Part shown: one piece after another, positions 1 through 10,190 of the stretch | Position numbering within the stretch: position 1 is the first letter of the stretch | How the letters are laid out: the number at the start of each line of letters is the position of its first letter | Assembly (NCBI GenBank): GCA_036426205.1 | Contig: CM071570.1 | Coordinates: 69,093,585-69,157,584 of the forward strand | Reading direction: 5' to 3' | From: Ascaphus truei | Lineage: Eukaryota > Chordata > Amphibia > Anura > Ascaphidae | DNA length: 64,000 nucleotides | Program-made: the position numbers and the translations under genes | Notes under the pieces: model-generated | What the model was told of the DNA's origin: nothing | Databases searched by the model: none | What the model saw: only the letters and a program-made list of their open reading frames with translations

Positions 1-423
1 AATATAAATTTTTCTTTCACAATATATAATTCGAACTTATTACAAACTTTAATACATTACAATATATCCAAAAAATATATACAGCTATGATGCTAAAAAT
101 GGGACGAGATACTATCAATTTCTCTATAGCAAACATTAAAATATTAACAAAATGATACTTATACTAAAACCCATATTAATCCATATATAAGAACATGAAC
201 CCAGATGTGATTGCAAATATAATTAATAAACAGTTGATGGTTATCCGTGTATCTAGAATCAAAAGAACAGGGTAAGATGAAAAAGCAGTATATACTTTCC
301 TCCTTCCCCAAAAAGCCCCTATATTATTGTAAGCGAATCTTATACAGCAAAGAGAAAGGGGGACAAAAAGAGGTCATGCGTCAAACCGGAGGGATGTGTG
401 TAATTGTGTTTTCCTACTCTCAT

Positions 424-1395
424 TCACACAAACGCAGCCATGTCCAAATCAACATTCAGACCATTGGGGGTTAAGGTTTTGAGTTGGTAAATCCAAAACG
501 TTTCCCTTTGGCGTAAGCGCTTTAGTCTGTCTCCTCCCCTCAAGTTCTCTGCCACCATTTCTATTCCCCTGTAGGTCAAACCTGTGGGGTCGCCCCCATG
601 TGCTAAACTAAAGTGCAATGGTACACTGTGGGTTGCCACTTTCCTCCTAATGTTGCTTATGTGCTTCAGTATGCGTTCCTTTAGACTTCTCGAGGTCCGG
701 CCAACATGCTGGAGACCACACGTGCATTCCAGCAGATAGACGACAAAAGTGGACTTGCAATTAATGAGTTACTTAATTTTAAAAGATTTCCTAGTTTTTG
801 TTGAAATAAAGCTTGTTTTCTCTCTTGATGCATACTTACACGCCTTACAATTGAAGCAGTTGTAGAAGCCCACTAGTTTGGGCAACCAGTTGGTATTTTG
901 CTCCACAACCTCCCTCCTATAAACACTAGGAACTAATTGCATTTTTATATTGTTGGCCTGTCTAAAGATCACACGTGGGGCTTCTGGTAGGTAGTCCTTC
1001 AGTACCACATCCTTCCGTAAAATGTGCCAATGCTTCTTCAAGATGTTGCATATTTTATTGGCTTTGGTGTTGTAACGTGTGATAAAGGGTAATGTGAATT
1101 TGTTGTTATCTACTCTTAGTTTCGGTTTCAATCGTTCCTCCCTTGATAGTCCTAGTGTCTTTGTTAAGGCTTTCTCTATAACCTCGTGTTCGTAATTTCT
1201 CTCCTAAAACGTACTCTTCAGGATTTCCGCTTGTTCCCTAAACACCCCTACCTCCGTACAGTTCCGCCTGATCCGGCGTAATTGGCCAAACTGTATGTTC
1301 CTTAGCCATTTTGGATGGTGGCAGCTGTTCTGGAAAATAAAATTATTCGCATCCACCTCTTTAAAAAATGTCTTTGTTTTAATTTGGATGTTCTC
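424..1395 (-). pseudogene. PLE linker and GIY-YIG endonuclease, broken
   Basis: Continuation of the pol ORF past the TGA at 1396. The protein can be followed with another stop near 1205, an open stretch 769-1131 with a Cys motif (CFNCKAC), a frameshift near 770, then the GIY-YIG core (VVYLLEC then QHVGRT) around 660-750, and a clean C-terminus 424-639 ending in LDMAAFV. GIY-YIG domains nick the target DNA to prime reverse transcription. The canonical GIY reads VVY here. With at least two stops and one frameshift, this copy cannot make a full polymerase unless some of these are assembly errors. Confidence 0.8.
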
Positions 1396-2712
1396 TCAAT
1401 AGATGGTCAAATCTAGAAAGTTAATACTTGTCGAACTGATCTCAGATGTAAAAGTTAGGTTTACCTGATTCACATTGATATAGCTCAGAAAAAGGGTCAA
1501 ATCTTCCTTGCTCCTATGCCATATGAAGATCACATCATCGATGTATCTCTTCCATAGGACTAGGTTTGCTCCGAAGGGGTTACCCGACCAGATGTTCTTC
1601 TCTTCCCAGTACGCCATAAAAATATTTGCGTAACTGGGAGCAAACCTAGTCCCCATTGCGGTTCCACATTTTTGTATGAACATGGAGCCATCAAACCAAA
1701 AGTGGTTGTGCTTCAGAATAAACTTAATTCCATCAATTAAAAATGTTTTCTGCTCAAGTGGGATCGAAGGATCTCCTTCTAAAGCATTCCTCACTGCCTC
1801 ACATCCGTCTTCATGTCTAATCGAGGTATAGAGTGAGGTCAGGTCACACGTGACCATTAAAAAAATTTCCTGCCACCGAACCTCAGATAAAACTCCTAAA
1901 ATCTGTAGGGTATCTCTTAGATACGATCTTGCACTAGTGGCGTACTTTTGGAGATAAAGGTCTACATACTCTGAAAAGTTTTGTGTCAATGACCCAATGC
2001 CAGAGATGATTGGTCTCTCCAGGGGTCTAAGGCGGTCCTTGTGGATCTTGGGTAAGAAGTAGAATACCACCTTCACTGGTTGTGATTTCAGCAGGTACTG
2101 GTATTCTTTCTCACCCAAAATTCCCTCATCCTTAGCTTCAATCAGAATGTTCAACAACTCCTCCTGAAATTTTTTTGAAGGATCTTGCTCTAGTTTTTCA
2201 TACGTAATTTTATCATTCAAGATACGTAACACCTCTGTGTGGTAGTAATGCGTATCCATTACTACCACCCCACCTCCCTTATCTGCCGGTTTTATGGTAA
2301 TACTTCTGTCTTCCGACAATGTTTTTAGTGCTTCCCTCTCTTCCTTTTTTAGATTGCTATGCTGCCTACTTTTCTTACTCGCCAATTCCTCAAAGTCATC
2401 CATCACCAATTGGTTGAAGACTTCCAGAAATTGTCCTTTACAATGGCCAGGATAGAAATGTGACCTATTTTTTAGAGATGAATGAACAAATTTGTCAGGT
2501 ATAGTTTGGACCACTTCTGTTTCTGGGTTAATGTCTAGATCCTGACCTGTCTGTGTTATCACATTTTTATTTAAGAAAAAATGCTTTACAGTTAATTGGC
2601 GTAAGTATTTCTGTGCATCCACAAACAAATCGAAGCCACTTGGGCCTCTAGAAGGTGCAAAGTTTAAACCCTTTGCTAAAACTTTCTCCTGTGCTTCATT
2701 AAGAACTTTCAT
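1396..2712 (-). CDS. PLE reverse transcriptase, N-terminal part of the pol ORF (438 aa)
   Basis: Reverse transcriptase of a Penelope-like element. Motifs in order: KPADKGGGVVVMD near residue 142, FLPKIHKD, RPIISGIGS, the first catalytic Asp in VTCDLTSLYTS near residue 290, GTAMGTRFAPSYAN, and the catalytic YIDD box at residues 390-393 (DNA about 1534-1545). The fold then runs into SINFLDLTIY. An intact PLE polymerase continues through a linker into the GIY-YIG domain. Here a TGA at 1396-1398 ends the frame just after FLDLTIY, where another copy in the window reads on (VKNKEIKTKTF). The RT core is therefore intact but separated from its endonuclease. The enzyme would copy element RNA into DNA at a nick in the target. 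Confidence 0.88.
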   Translation of the reverse strand: MKVLNEAQEKVLAKGLNFAPSRGPSGFDLFVDAQKYLRQLTVKHFFLNKNVITQTGQDLDINPETEVVQTIPDKFVHSSLKNRSHFYPGHCKGQFLEVFNQLVMDDFEELASKKSRQHSNLKKEEREALKTLSEDRSITIKPADKGGGVVVMDTHYYHTEVLRILNDKITYEKLEQDPSKKFQEELLNILIEAKDEGILGEKEYQYLLKSQPVKVVFYFLPKIHKDRLRPLERPIISGIGSLTQNFSEYVDLYLQKYATSARSYLRDTLQILGVLSEVRWQEIFLMVTCDLTSLYTSIRHEDGCEAVRNALEGDPSIPLEQKTFLIDGIKFILKHNHFWFDGSMFIQKCGTAMGTRFAPSYANIFMAYWEEKNIWSGNPFGANLVLWKRYIDDVIFIWHRSKEDLTLFLSYINVNQVNLTFTSEISSTSINFLDLTIY

Positions 2713-2732
2713 GCTGATATTAAAGACGCCAC

Positions 2733-3515
2733 TTAACGCATTGTTCGTTTGCTTGATGCGTTTTCTTCCTCCTCTTTTCCCTCTCTGGTTCTTTTTCTTC
2801 CTTTCCCCTCCACTGATCCTGATATCCCTGGATCGTCTAGAATGGAGTACTTGTTCTGCGTCATTATTGGTGACTTTAATGCCTGGTCTAAAAAAGACAC
2901 CCCCAACTTGCTCCTATCAGTTCGTTCCCAGATAGGGCTTCTCTGGGGGGCATGATCATGCCTCGTATCTCTATAGTCCCCTCTCTCCCTTCTATAGTCG
3001 TATCTTTCCTTTGACCTCTCTTCCCTGGACCTCCTAGGGGATCTTTCCCGTCTTGGTGATCGTTCCCACCTTGGTGATCTCTCCCTTCTGTCTCGCCATT
3101 CATGCTTATAATGCCTAGTACCCCTAGTATAATTTGGTTTATATTGGTCTCTCCTAGCATAGTGGGTGTGATACCTGTGATCCGTTCCTCTTCCATAATC
3201 CCTGTCTTGTCGGGCATAGTTCTCAGACTGATTACTTATTATGGGGTAGGGCTCTCTCCCTTTATCTCTATTTTGTGGTTTCTGTCCTTTCCCATCTACA
3301 TTCCCCTTTCTCTCTGTTTCTTCAGGTTTTTTTGAGGGTGGGTTATATGTAGTTTTTGTCGGGCTCTTTTTGCTAGGTCTTTTTTTAGGTTCTGGGGGAT
3401 TATGCGATGTTCTCCTTTCTTTCCCTGAGATGGAGTTGCTTCTATCCCTATTCTTCTGGTCCCTTGTTGCAGACATCCCATTTCCTCTGCTTCCCTTCCC
3501 TGTAATCTTCCTCAT
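2733..3515 (-). CDS. PLE arginine/serine-rich basic ORF (260 aa)
   Basis: Second ORF of copy A. It is strongly basic: residues about 115-190 contain repeated RERSPRR and RRERSPR blocks, i.e. RS/SR dipeptides like those of splicing-factor RS domains, plus Tyr/Arg/Asp-rich stretches (RGDYRDTRHDH). The N-terminal third is Lys/Pro/Ser-rich. No zinc knuckle or RRM is visible. It ends about 20 nt upstream of the RT start in a different frame. The composition suggests RNA binding or SR-kinase-regulated nuclear localisation, but that is inference. The degenerate right arm carries the same sequence with frameshifts, so the coding pattern is shared by both copies. Confidence 0.6.
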   Translation of the reverse strand: MRKITGKGSRGNGMSATRDQKNRDRSNSISGKERRTSHNPPEPKKRPSKKSPTKTTYNPPSKKPEETERKGNVDGKGQKPQNRDKGREPYPIISNQSENYARQDRDYGRGTDHRYHTHYARRDQYKPNYTRGTRHYKHEWRDRRERSPRWERSPRRERSPRRSREERSKERYDYRRERGDYRDTRHDHAPQRSPIWERTDRSKLGVSFLDQALKSPIMTQNKYSILDDPGISGSVEGKGRKRTREGKEEEENASSKRTMR

Positions 3516-4065
3516 CTCTTACAATTTTTTTGTTCTTATTTACAAGTATATTCCTTTCTAATGTGTCTAATTCCTTCGAGAGTTTTTGGTTCAGGGTGTT
3601 AAAGGAGGTACATTCCATAAGTGGTTCTAGAATGGTTCTGATCTGATTAATCTCATCATCCAATTTCTGTAAGGTTATTTCATGGTGTGAAATTAATAAA
3701 TTCATTAGGTCTATACTGCATGTGTCTAAAATCTTTTCCCACATACATGTATACTCGATCTTCACCAGGTCAAATGATGCTGGTTTGAATACTCTCAGGC
3801 CTCGAGGTATTCTCGAGACCCTAAGATATTCCTTCAGATATGAGTGATCTAGTATGATCCTCAGTTCTCTTTTCATTGCCTTGTCCAATTTTTCAAATTC
3901 TGTTTTAACTAAATCCTCAACCTTGGTTTCTTCCTTAATGCTTAGTCTGCTCTCCATATCATTACTTCTAAGTGCTCTTTTTTCAAACACACTTTGAGTA
4001 ACTTCTATTTCATTTAAGGTTTCTATGGGCTTGGTGGTGATGTCCACCACCTCCATGTCAGACAT
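3448..4065 (-). CDS. PLE ORF1, predicted coiled-coil/helical protein (205 aa)
   Basis: First ORF of copy A, starting with MSDMEVVD. It is rich in charged helical sequence (Lys, Glu, Leu), especially residues 50-75 and 120-190, which suggests coiled-coil oligomerisation. The block around residues 80-95 (IPRGLR) recurs in the N-terminal piece of another PLE at 20419, so this is the conserved N-terminal module of the family. Its 3' end overlaps the next ORF by about 68 nt in another frame, so the two may be joined by frameshifting or splicing, or one indel may have split a longer protein. Function is unknown; an RNA-binding or RNP-assembly role like LINE ORF1 is only inference. The start is the first ATG at the dyad centre of the inverted pair. 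Confidence 0.6.
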   Translation of the reverse strand: MSDMEVVDITTKPIETLNEIEVTQSVFEKRALRSNDMESRLSIKEETKVEDLVKTEFEKLDKAMKRELRIILDHSYLKEYLRVSRIPRGLRVFKPASFDLVKIEYTCMWEKILDTCSIDLMNLLISHHEITLQKLDDEINQIRTILEPLMECTSFNTLNQKLSKELDTLERNILVNKNKKIVRDEEDYREGKQRKWDVCNKGPEE

Positions 4066-4068
4066 GAT

Positions 4069-4168
4069 TGGAACCCTGCGCTAAAAGTTACTCATATCTG
4101 AAGGAATATCTTAGGGTCTCGAGAATACCTCGAGGCCTGAGAGTATTCAAACCAGCATCATTTGACCT
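4069..4168 (+). repeat. Centre of the inverted PLE pair, extra ORF1 fragment
   Basis: Between the arms lies a roughly 80-bp plus-strand piece of ORF1 (encoding SYLKEYLRVSRIPRGLRVF), duplicated out of order at 4086-4165. The same segment occurs in normal order at about 3770-3850 (minus) and 4395-4480 (plus). It is flanked on both sides by short pieces around the ORF1 start. It marks the fold-back junction. Confidence 0.75.
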
Positions 4169-5519
4169 GGTTCCAATCATGTCTGACATGGAGGTGGTGG
4201 ACATCAACCCGCGACCAGCCCATAGAACCTTAAATGAAATAAGTACTCAAAGTGGTATTTGAAAAAAGAGCACTTAGAAGTAATGATAGTGAGAGCAGAC
4301 TACATTAAGGAAGAACCCAAGGTTGGAGGATTTAGTTAAAACAGAATTTGAAAAAATGGACAAGGCAATGAAAAGAGAACTAAGGATCATACTAGATCAC
4401 TCATATCTGAAGGATATCTTAGGGTCTCGAAATACCCTCGAGGCCTGAGAGTATTCAAACCAGCATCATTTGACCTGGTGAAGATCGAGTATACTGTTGT
4501 GGAAAAGATTTTAGACACATGCAGTTAGACCTAATGAATTTATTAATTTATTATTTTCACACATAATAACCTTACAGAAATTGGATGATGAATTAATCAG
4601 ATCAGAACCATTCTAGAACCACTTATGGAATGTCCCTCCTTTAACAACCCTGAACCAAAAACTCTCGAAGGAATTAGACACATTAGAAAGGAATATACTT
4701 GTAAATAGAACAACATTTTTGTAAGAGATGAGGAAGATTACAGGGAAGGGAAGCAAGGAAATGGGATGTCTGCAACAAGGGACCAGAAAGAATAGGGATA
4801 GAAGCAACTCCATCTCAGGGAAAGAAAGGAGAACATCGCATAATCCCCAGAACCTAAAAAAACCCTAGCAAAAAGAGCCCGACAAAAACTACATATAACC
4901 CACCCTCAAAAAAACCTGAAGAAACAGAGAGAAAGGGAATGTAGTGTGGAAAGGACAGAAACCACAAAATAGATATAAAGGAAGGAGAGCCCTACCCCAT
5001 AATACGTAATCAGTCTGAGAAATATGCCCGACAAGACAGGGATTATGGAAAGGAACGGATCACCAGGTATCACACCCACTATGCTAGGAGAGACCAATAT
5101 GAACCAAATTATACTAGGGGTACTAGGCATTATAAGCATGAATGGCGAGACAGAAGGGAGAGATCACCAAGGTGGGAACGATCACCACGGAGAAAGATCC
5201 CCTAGGAGGTCCAGGGAAGAGAGGTCAAAGGAAATACGACTATAGAAGGAGAGAGGGGACTATAGAGATACGAGGCATGATCATGCCCCCCAGAGAGCCC
5301 TATCTGGGAACGAACTGATAGGAGCAAGTTGGGGGTGCTTTTTTAGACCAGCGCATTAAAGTCACCAATAGACGCAGAACAAGTACTCTCCATTCTAGAC
5401 GATCCAGGGATATCAGGATCGTGGAGGGGAAAGGAAGAAAAAGAACCAGAGAGGGAAAAGAGGAGGAAGAAAACGCATCAAGCAAACGACAATGCGTTAA
5501 GTGGCGTCTTTATATCACA

Positions 5520-6867
5520 TAAAGTTCTTAATGAGCACGGAGAGAAGTTTTAGCAAAGGGTTTAAACTTTGCTCACCTTCTAGAGGCCCAAGTGGCTTCG
5601 ATTTGTTTGTGGATGCACAGAAATACTTACGCCAATTAACTGTAAGCTTTTTCTTAATAAAATGTGATAACACAGACAGGTCGGATCTGACATAACAACC
5701 CAGAAACGAAGTGGTCAAACTATACCTGACAAATTTGTTCATCATCTCTAAAAAATAGGTCACATTTCTATCCTGGCCATTGTAAAGGACAATTTCTGGA
5801 AGTCTTCAACCAATTGGTGATGGATGACTTTGAGGAATTGGCGAGTAATAAAATAGGCAGCATAGCAATCTAAAAAGAAAGTGAAGCACTAAAAACATTG
5901 TCGGAAGACAGAGTATTACCATAAAACCGGCAGATAAGGGAGGTGGGGTGGTAGTATGGATACGCATTACTACCACACAGAGGCGTTACTTATCTTGAAT
6001 GATAATTACGTATGAAAAACTAGAGCAAGATCCTTCAAAAAAATTTCAGGAGAGGTGTTGAACATTCTGATTGAAGCTAAGGATGAGGGAATTTTGGGTG
6101 AGAAAGAATACCAGTACCTGCTGAAATCACAACCATTAGGTGGTATTCTACTTCTTACCCAAGATCCACAAGGACCGCCTTAGACCCCGGGGGACCAATC
6201 ATCTCTGGCATTTGGTCATTGACACAGAACTTTTCAGAGTATGTAGACCTTTATCTCCAAAGTACGCCCTAGTGAAGATCGTATCTAAGAGATACCCTCC
6301 AGATTTTTAGGAGTTTTATCTGAGGTTCGGTGCAGGAAGATTTTTTAATGGTCACGTGTGACCTGACCTCACTCTATACCTCGATTAGACATGAAGACGG
6401 ATGTGAGGCAGTGAGGAATGCTTTAGAAGGAGATCCTTCGATCCCACGTGAGCAGAAAACATTTTAATTGATGGAATTAAGTTTATTCTGAAGCACAACC
6501 ACTTTTGGTTTGAGGGCTCCATGTTCATACAAAAATGTGGAACCGCAATGGGACTAGGTTTGCTCCCAGTTACGCAAATTTTTTAGGTGTACTGGGAAGA
6601 GAGAACTCTGGTCGGGTAACCCCTTCGGAGCAAACCAGTCCTATGGAAGAATACATCGATGATGTGATCTTCATATGGCATGGCAGCAAGGAAGATTTGA
6701 CCCTTTTTCTGGTTTGACTACAAGGGAATAGAAATGGTGGCAGAGAAATGGAGGGGAGGAGACAGACTAAAGCGCTTACGCCAAAGGGAAACGTTTTGGA
6801 TTTACCAACTCAAAACCTTAACCCCCAATGGCCTGAATGTTGATTTGGACATGGCTGCGTTTGTGTG
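5520..6867 (+). pseudogene. Degenerate PLE reverse transcriptase/endonuclease of copy B
   Basis: Frame-shifted remains of the polymerase. Recognisable pieces are the N-terminus (FAPS..GPSGFDLFVDAQKYLRQL, 5570-5640), the TRFAPSYAN region (6545-6580), YIDDVIFIWHGSKEDL (6650-6705) and, after the internal deletion, the endonuclease C-terminus (6717-6867). No frame stays open for more than about 60 codons. It is clearly non-coding as assembled. Confidence 0.8.
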
Positions 6868-7647
6868 AATGAGAGTAGGAAAACCATTACACACATCCCT
6901 CCGGTTTGCACGCATGACCTCTTTTTGTCCCCCTTTCTCTTTGCTGTATAAGATTCGCTTACAATAATATAGGGGCTTTTTGTGTAGGAGGAAGTATATA
7001 CTGCTTTTTCATCTTACCCTGTTCTTTTGATTCTAGATACACGGATAACCATCAACTGTTTATTAATTATATTTGCAACCACATCTGGGTTCATGTTCTT
7101 ATATATGGATTAATATGGGTTTTAGTATAAGTATCATTTTGTTAATATTTTAATGTTTGCTATAGAGAAATTGATAGTATCTCGTCCATTTTTTCGCATC
7201 ATAGCTGTATATATTTTTTGGATATATTGTAATGTATTAAGTTTGTATAAGTTCGAATTATATATTGTGAAAGAAAAATTTATATTTATTTTTTTTTTTT
7301 TTAAAATATAATTTGATTTATATTCTATACCTAGTGATTTTTAGAATGTGTTTTTAAAGAGAATTAATGTTTGTGTTAATTTTAATGGAGTGTTTTATTT
7401 TAAATAACATCTAACTCTGAATAATTTTATTATATTTCCCTGCTCAACTAACAAGGAAGCAAGTCTCTATTTGAAATGATTTTTAAAGTCTAAAGCAGCC
7501 TCTCTGTACATAAGATAGATACCATAAGTTTCAAGGGGGTGTAGCCCTTTAATGCAGTTAGTATAAAGCTGACCATAATTAACTAATACTAATATACACG
7601 ATTGTGGCTCTATATAAGTTAAGAAGACCCTCACCACCGCATATTTT

Positions 7648-7688
7648 GAGCCTGAGGAAGCCGTTTTTCACGGCGAAAAGCGTTGCTC
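7648..7688 (+). ncRNA. Hammerhead-ribozyme-like motif in PLE tail
   Basis: Type I layout: helix I GAGC (7648-7651) with GCTC (7685-7688); core CTGAGGA (7652-7658); helix II GCCG/CGGC around TTTTTCA; then GAAA, a 4-nt loop and TT before helix I. One extra A sits between CTGAGGA and helix II compared with the canonical core, and helix III is minimal. PLE pseudo-LTRs are known to carry minimal hammerheads, so homology is likely. Self-cleavage is not shown. Confidence 0.5.
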
Positions 7689-8121
7689 TAATTCACCACA
7701 TCTTTTTGAACGTTGGAGGCCTCCGTAGTCAGTGGAAACAGACTGCAGTCACAGCCGCGTCAGAAGCTCCCATCGCTTCTGAACCCGGACGCGGAAGACA
7801 GCGCAGCTGGGAGGCGACTTGCTACCACGACAACGAGAGTGCAACGGGGTTTTAACATTATTATGTGAGTGTATTTCTTCTATTTTATATGTAATAAACT
7901 TTTATCTATCTAAAGAATACCACTGACCCCCTGCTATCATCTTACCTCACCCATCCCCGTTTGCTGAACCCGGGAGGGAAGAAGGATTAGAACGTGTGAA
8001 TGAGTGAAGGGGAACCCCCATTCAACATCTTGCCTGCTAGCAGCTGAGTACACGCTACCACTGGCATCACCGCGGACGGGTCTATCAGAGGCACACCACA
8101 GTAACCTCTCAAGGGATTGAG

Positions 8122-8271
8122 CTTACACATGGCCGTGTAAGTAATATATAGTTGTCACCATTTTAACCTCTCCCCCCATTCCCATCCGAATCTAACCAAC
8201 CACTTGGGACAAGAAGAAGTTCTAGCTGCAAGATACCCCTATATACATTTGCTCACACAGGGCCGTGTGAG
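8122..8271 (+). repeat. Two covarying short hairpins in PLE tail
   Basis: Hairpin 1 (8122-8141): CTTACAC, loop ATGGCC, GTGTAAG. Hairpin 2 (8252-8271): CTCACAC, loop AGGGCC, GTGTGAG. The stems differ by one pair with a compensatory change and the loops share GGCC. The same hairpins occur in the PLE tail at 57893-58299. Confidence 0.7.
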
Positions 8272-8413
8272 TATTTGACTACCAACAATTCTTAATTCTT
8301 ATACCATACTTCTATTTAGGATATTGATCAGTATTTTATTAGGTCATCTCAGCACTGTTGTTATAGGTGTGTTTTCTTCTAATCCTTTGCTCCCCCTTTT
8401 TTCTTCGTTCCCA

Positions 8414-8975
8414 TATGCTTATAAATATATTGTGGTTATTTTGGGGGTTCAATATAGAGCTTGTAGGTGTCCTGTATGTTTTACAATTCTTGTTCAGCTG
8501 GTCTTAGCTGATTGGAGGGTGGCTCCTCCTACCTAATTGTAGCTCACCCCTCCCACATTTAAATGGTTAAAAGCTCACTCCATTGCATCTCCCACTCTCA
8601 GGGGAACTTGCATGCTTGCAGTTTGATTGTGACAAATCTAATACAGAGTGCTTTTCCTGGTAAAGTACAGGTTAATAAGAGCTTCAATCAGACTTAGAAC
8701 CATGCAACTAATTTTGACAGATTTACTATAAATCATTCTTCCTTGTAATGCACAGGTTATTAAGAATTTATATTAGTGTTAGGTACCATGGGGATGTGGT
8801 CTGCCATGTAGTGGCTCAAGGGCTTACAACACTTTGGCCAAAATGTTAAACTAAAAGACCATTTTATTTAATAGATAACTATACCTATATATTTAGGCAC
8901 TGTACCGTGTATAAGTTTCACTGGATGTGCACTGAGCTCTGTCTGTGTTTCATGTTCTACAGTATCTCTGGTTTT
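8414..8975 (+). repeat. Dispersed repeat family B, copy 1
   Basis: Matches 36480-37040 closely and 51270-51516 more distantly. It contains no ORF. It is joined on the left directly to the PLE tail and is cut on the right by an LTR fragment. It carries the TACAGTA scar at 8958-8964 that the related copy at 37017 lacks. Confidence 0.75.
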
Positions 8976-9440
8976 AAACCAATACCTCTCACCCTGTTTA
9001 GTGGGTGAGGGAAGAGCTAGCCCCACCCTGGGTGCCCTTGGCCCAGGGTGGTGGCAGGGGAAGATACCATCCTGAAGGAGAGCAGTCTGGATGGAGTATA
9101 CAACATGTACCTGACTGGTGATCTTGCTGCTGTGTGAATAAAGAGCTGCTGCTGCTATTTAAAGAGACATCGTGTGAGACTGGAATCTCTCATCCCTGTA
9201 TGGGAATACTCTCTATAAGGATTCCACCCCTCATTCCTGGGGCTTACTAGAGATGGAGGCGCTGCACCACTAGAAGAGAACGATGGCATCCACCCCAGAA
9301 ACCTGTTCCTGTCTTCCCCCATACCATCGCGGGAGACTCAGGCCCTCCTGTTGCCAGCAGGTATGCACCACACTCAGACACGTAGCCAGACCCTAGTACA
9401 GTGTAGGGGGGCTGATCTGCGATTGCCCCGGGGTCCATGG
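8976..9440 (+). mobile_element. LTR fragment (R-U5 type), related to the 26-kb LTR
   Basis: The segment with AATAAA near 9138, then GGAGGCGCTGCACCACTA (9247-9264) and GCGGGAGACTCAGGCCCTCCTG, parallels 26530-26640 of the LTR element at 25.7-28.9 kb. There are no recognisable ends or coding sequence. From 9440 to 9825 I see no gene, only AT-rich DNA. Confidence 0.5.
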
Positions 9441-9825
9441 GCTACAAACACAACATATGTTGAAAAAAAGGGGGGAAAAGTAGGAATCCGTAAAACTCAC
9501 AGCGGGAATCAAAAGATCCCACAGAGAGTAATGACTATCTGGTCCCCAAAGAACACTTGGAGGGGTATATGGTAAATGCAACAAAAGTCAGGACTTCCAG
9601 AAGAAGACCGCAGTGGCTTCCATGATCAATAAACATATTGTTATATATATTTCTTCATGTGATCAGAGTGCTTGTGTTGGGATCTCTCTGTCCTTCTTTT
9701 GTGTTACAATATTTTCTTTCCTTTAGCACCGCCACATACCTTTATTTTCGTATATTTGTGGTTTTTGATCTAATTTATATTGGTTTTTGATGTGGTTATG
9801 TTTGTGTTTTCATATATATATATAT

Positions 9826-10190
9826 ACAGTGGCGACACGTTTTATTCTTAGTTGGCTAGTTCCGCAAGCCGGGAGATTTCCCGGCTTGCTAGCCAAATCC
9901 CCTCGGCGTGCCGCGCGTCACCGATGCGCGGTCACGCTTCATCGGGTGCCTGCGCTCCATGCACGTGTACCCAGGGCTCCCCGAGGGAGCCCTGGTGTCC
10001 CGCGATGTGGGGGACGGCGCTGGGTGGTTCCGGGGGACCCGGCGGACCCGGAGAGTGGAGGGGGAAGCCCCGATCAGAGCACCGCTCCTCCGATGCTTCG
10101 GCGCGCGCACGGGACACCCCGGCGCGCGCCCGGTTACTGTCGCGGCCGAGACCGGGCAAAGGTAAGAATAAACTCGGCCGCGACAGTATA
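9826..10190 (-). mobile_element. GC-rich multi-hairpin element, copy H1
   Basis: About 360 bp of GC-rich, CpG-rich sequence made of successive perfect hairpins. Examples are a 16-bp stem with 22-nt loop (10135-10188), an 11-bp stem around CCAGGGCTCCC (near 9972-9997) and an 11-bp stem GCAAGCCGGGA/TCCCGGCTTGC (9867-9892). Related copies lie at 29064 and 54540. Open frames through it are by-products of GC richness. Likely a non-autonomous DNA element; superfamily unknown. Confidence 0.7.

Larger units (their letters stand above)
1..4068 (-). mobile_element. Penelope-like element copy A, left arm of a head-to-head pair
   Basis: A Penelope-like retroelement (PLE) read on the minus strand, running off the left window edge. 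Order from 4065 downwards: coiled-coil ORF, arginine/serine-rich ORF, reverse transcriptase, linker, GIY-YIG endonuclease, then AT-rich 3' sequence. The RT plus GIY-YIG pairing is diagnostic of canonical PLEs. The reverse complement of the arm recurs at about 4169-7290, so the two copies face each other with their 5' ends together. Its own 3' tail (hammerhead, hairpins) would lie outside the window. Neptune-like assignment is inference. Confidence 0.85.
4169..8412 (+). mobile_element. Penelope-like element copy B, right arm, decayed
   Basis: Reverse-complement partner of copy A, reading to the right. Similarity to the left arm runs from the ORF1 start (4178) to the AT-rich tail (7290). The arm carries very many single-base deletions and substitutions. 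About 900 bp is missing at 6716, where sequence matching left-arm position ~1495 joins sequence matching ~590. Beyond 7290 follow a hammerhead-like motif (7648) and two covarying hairpins (8122, 8252), then a CT-rich end (about 8389-8412) resembling the end of the PLE at 58378. The density of one-base gaps could be old decay or poor consensus quality. Confidence 0.78.
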
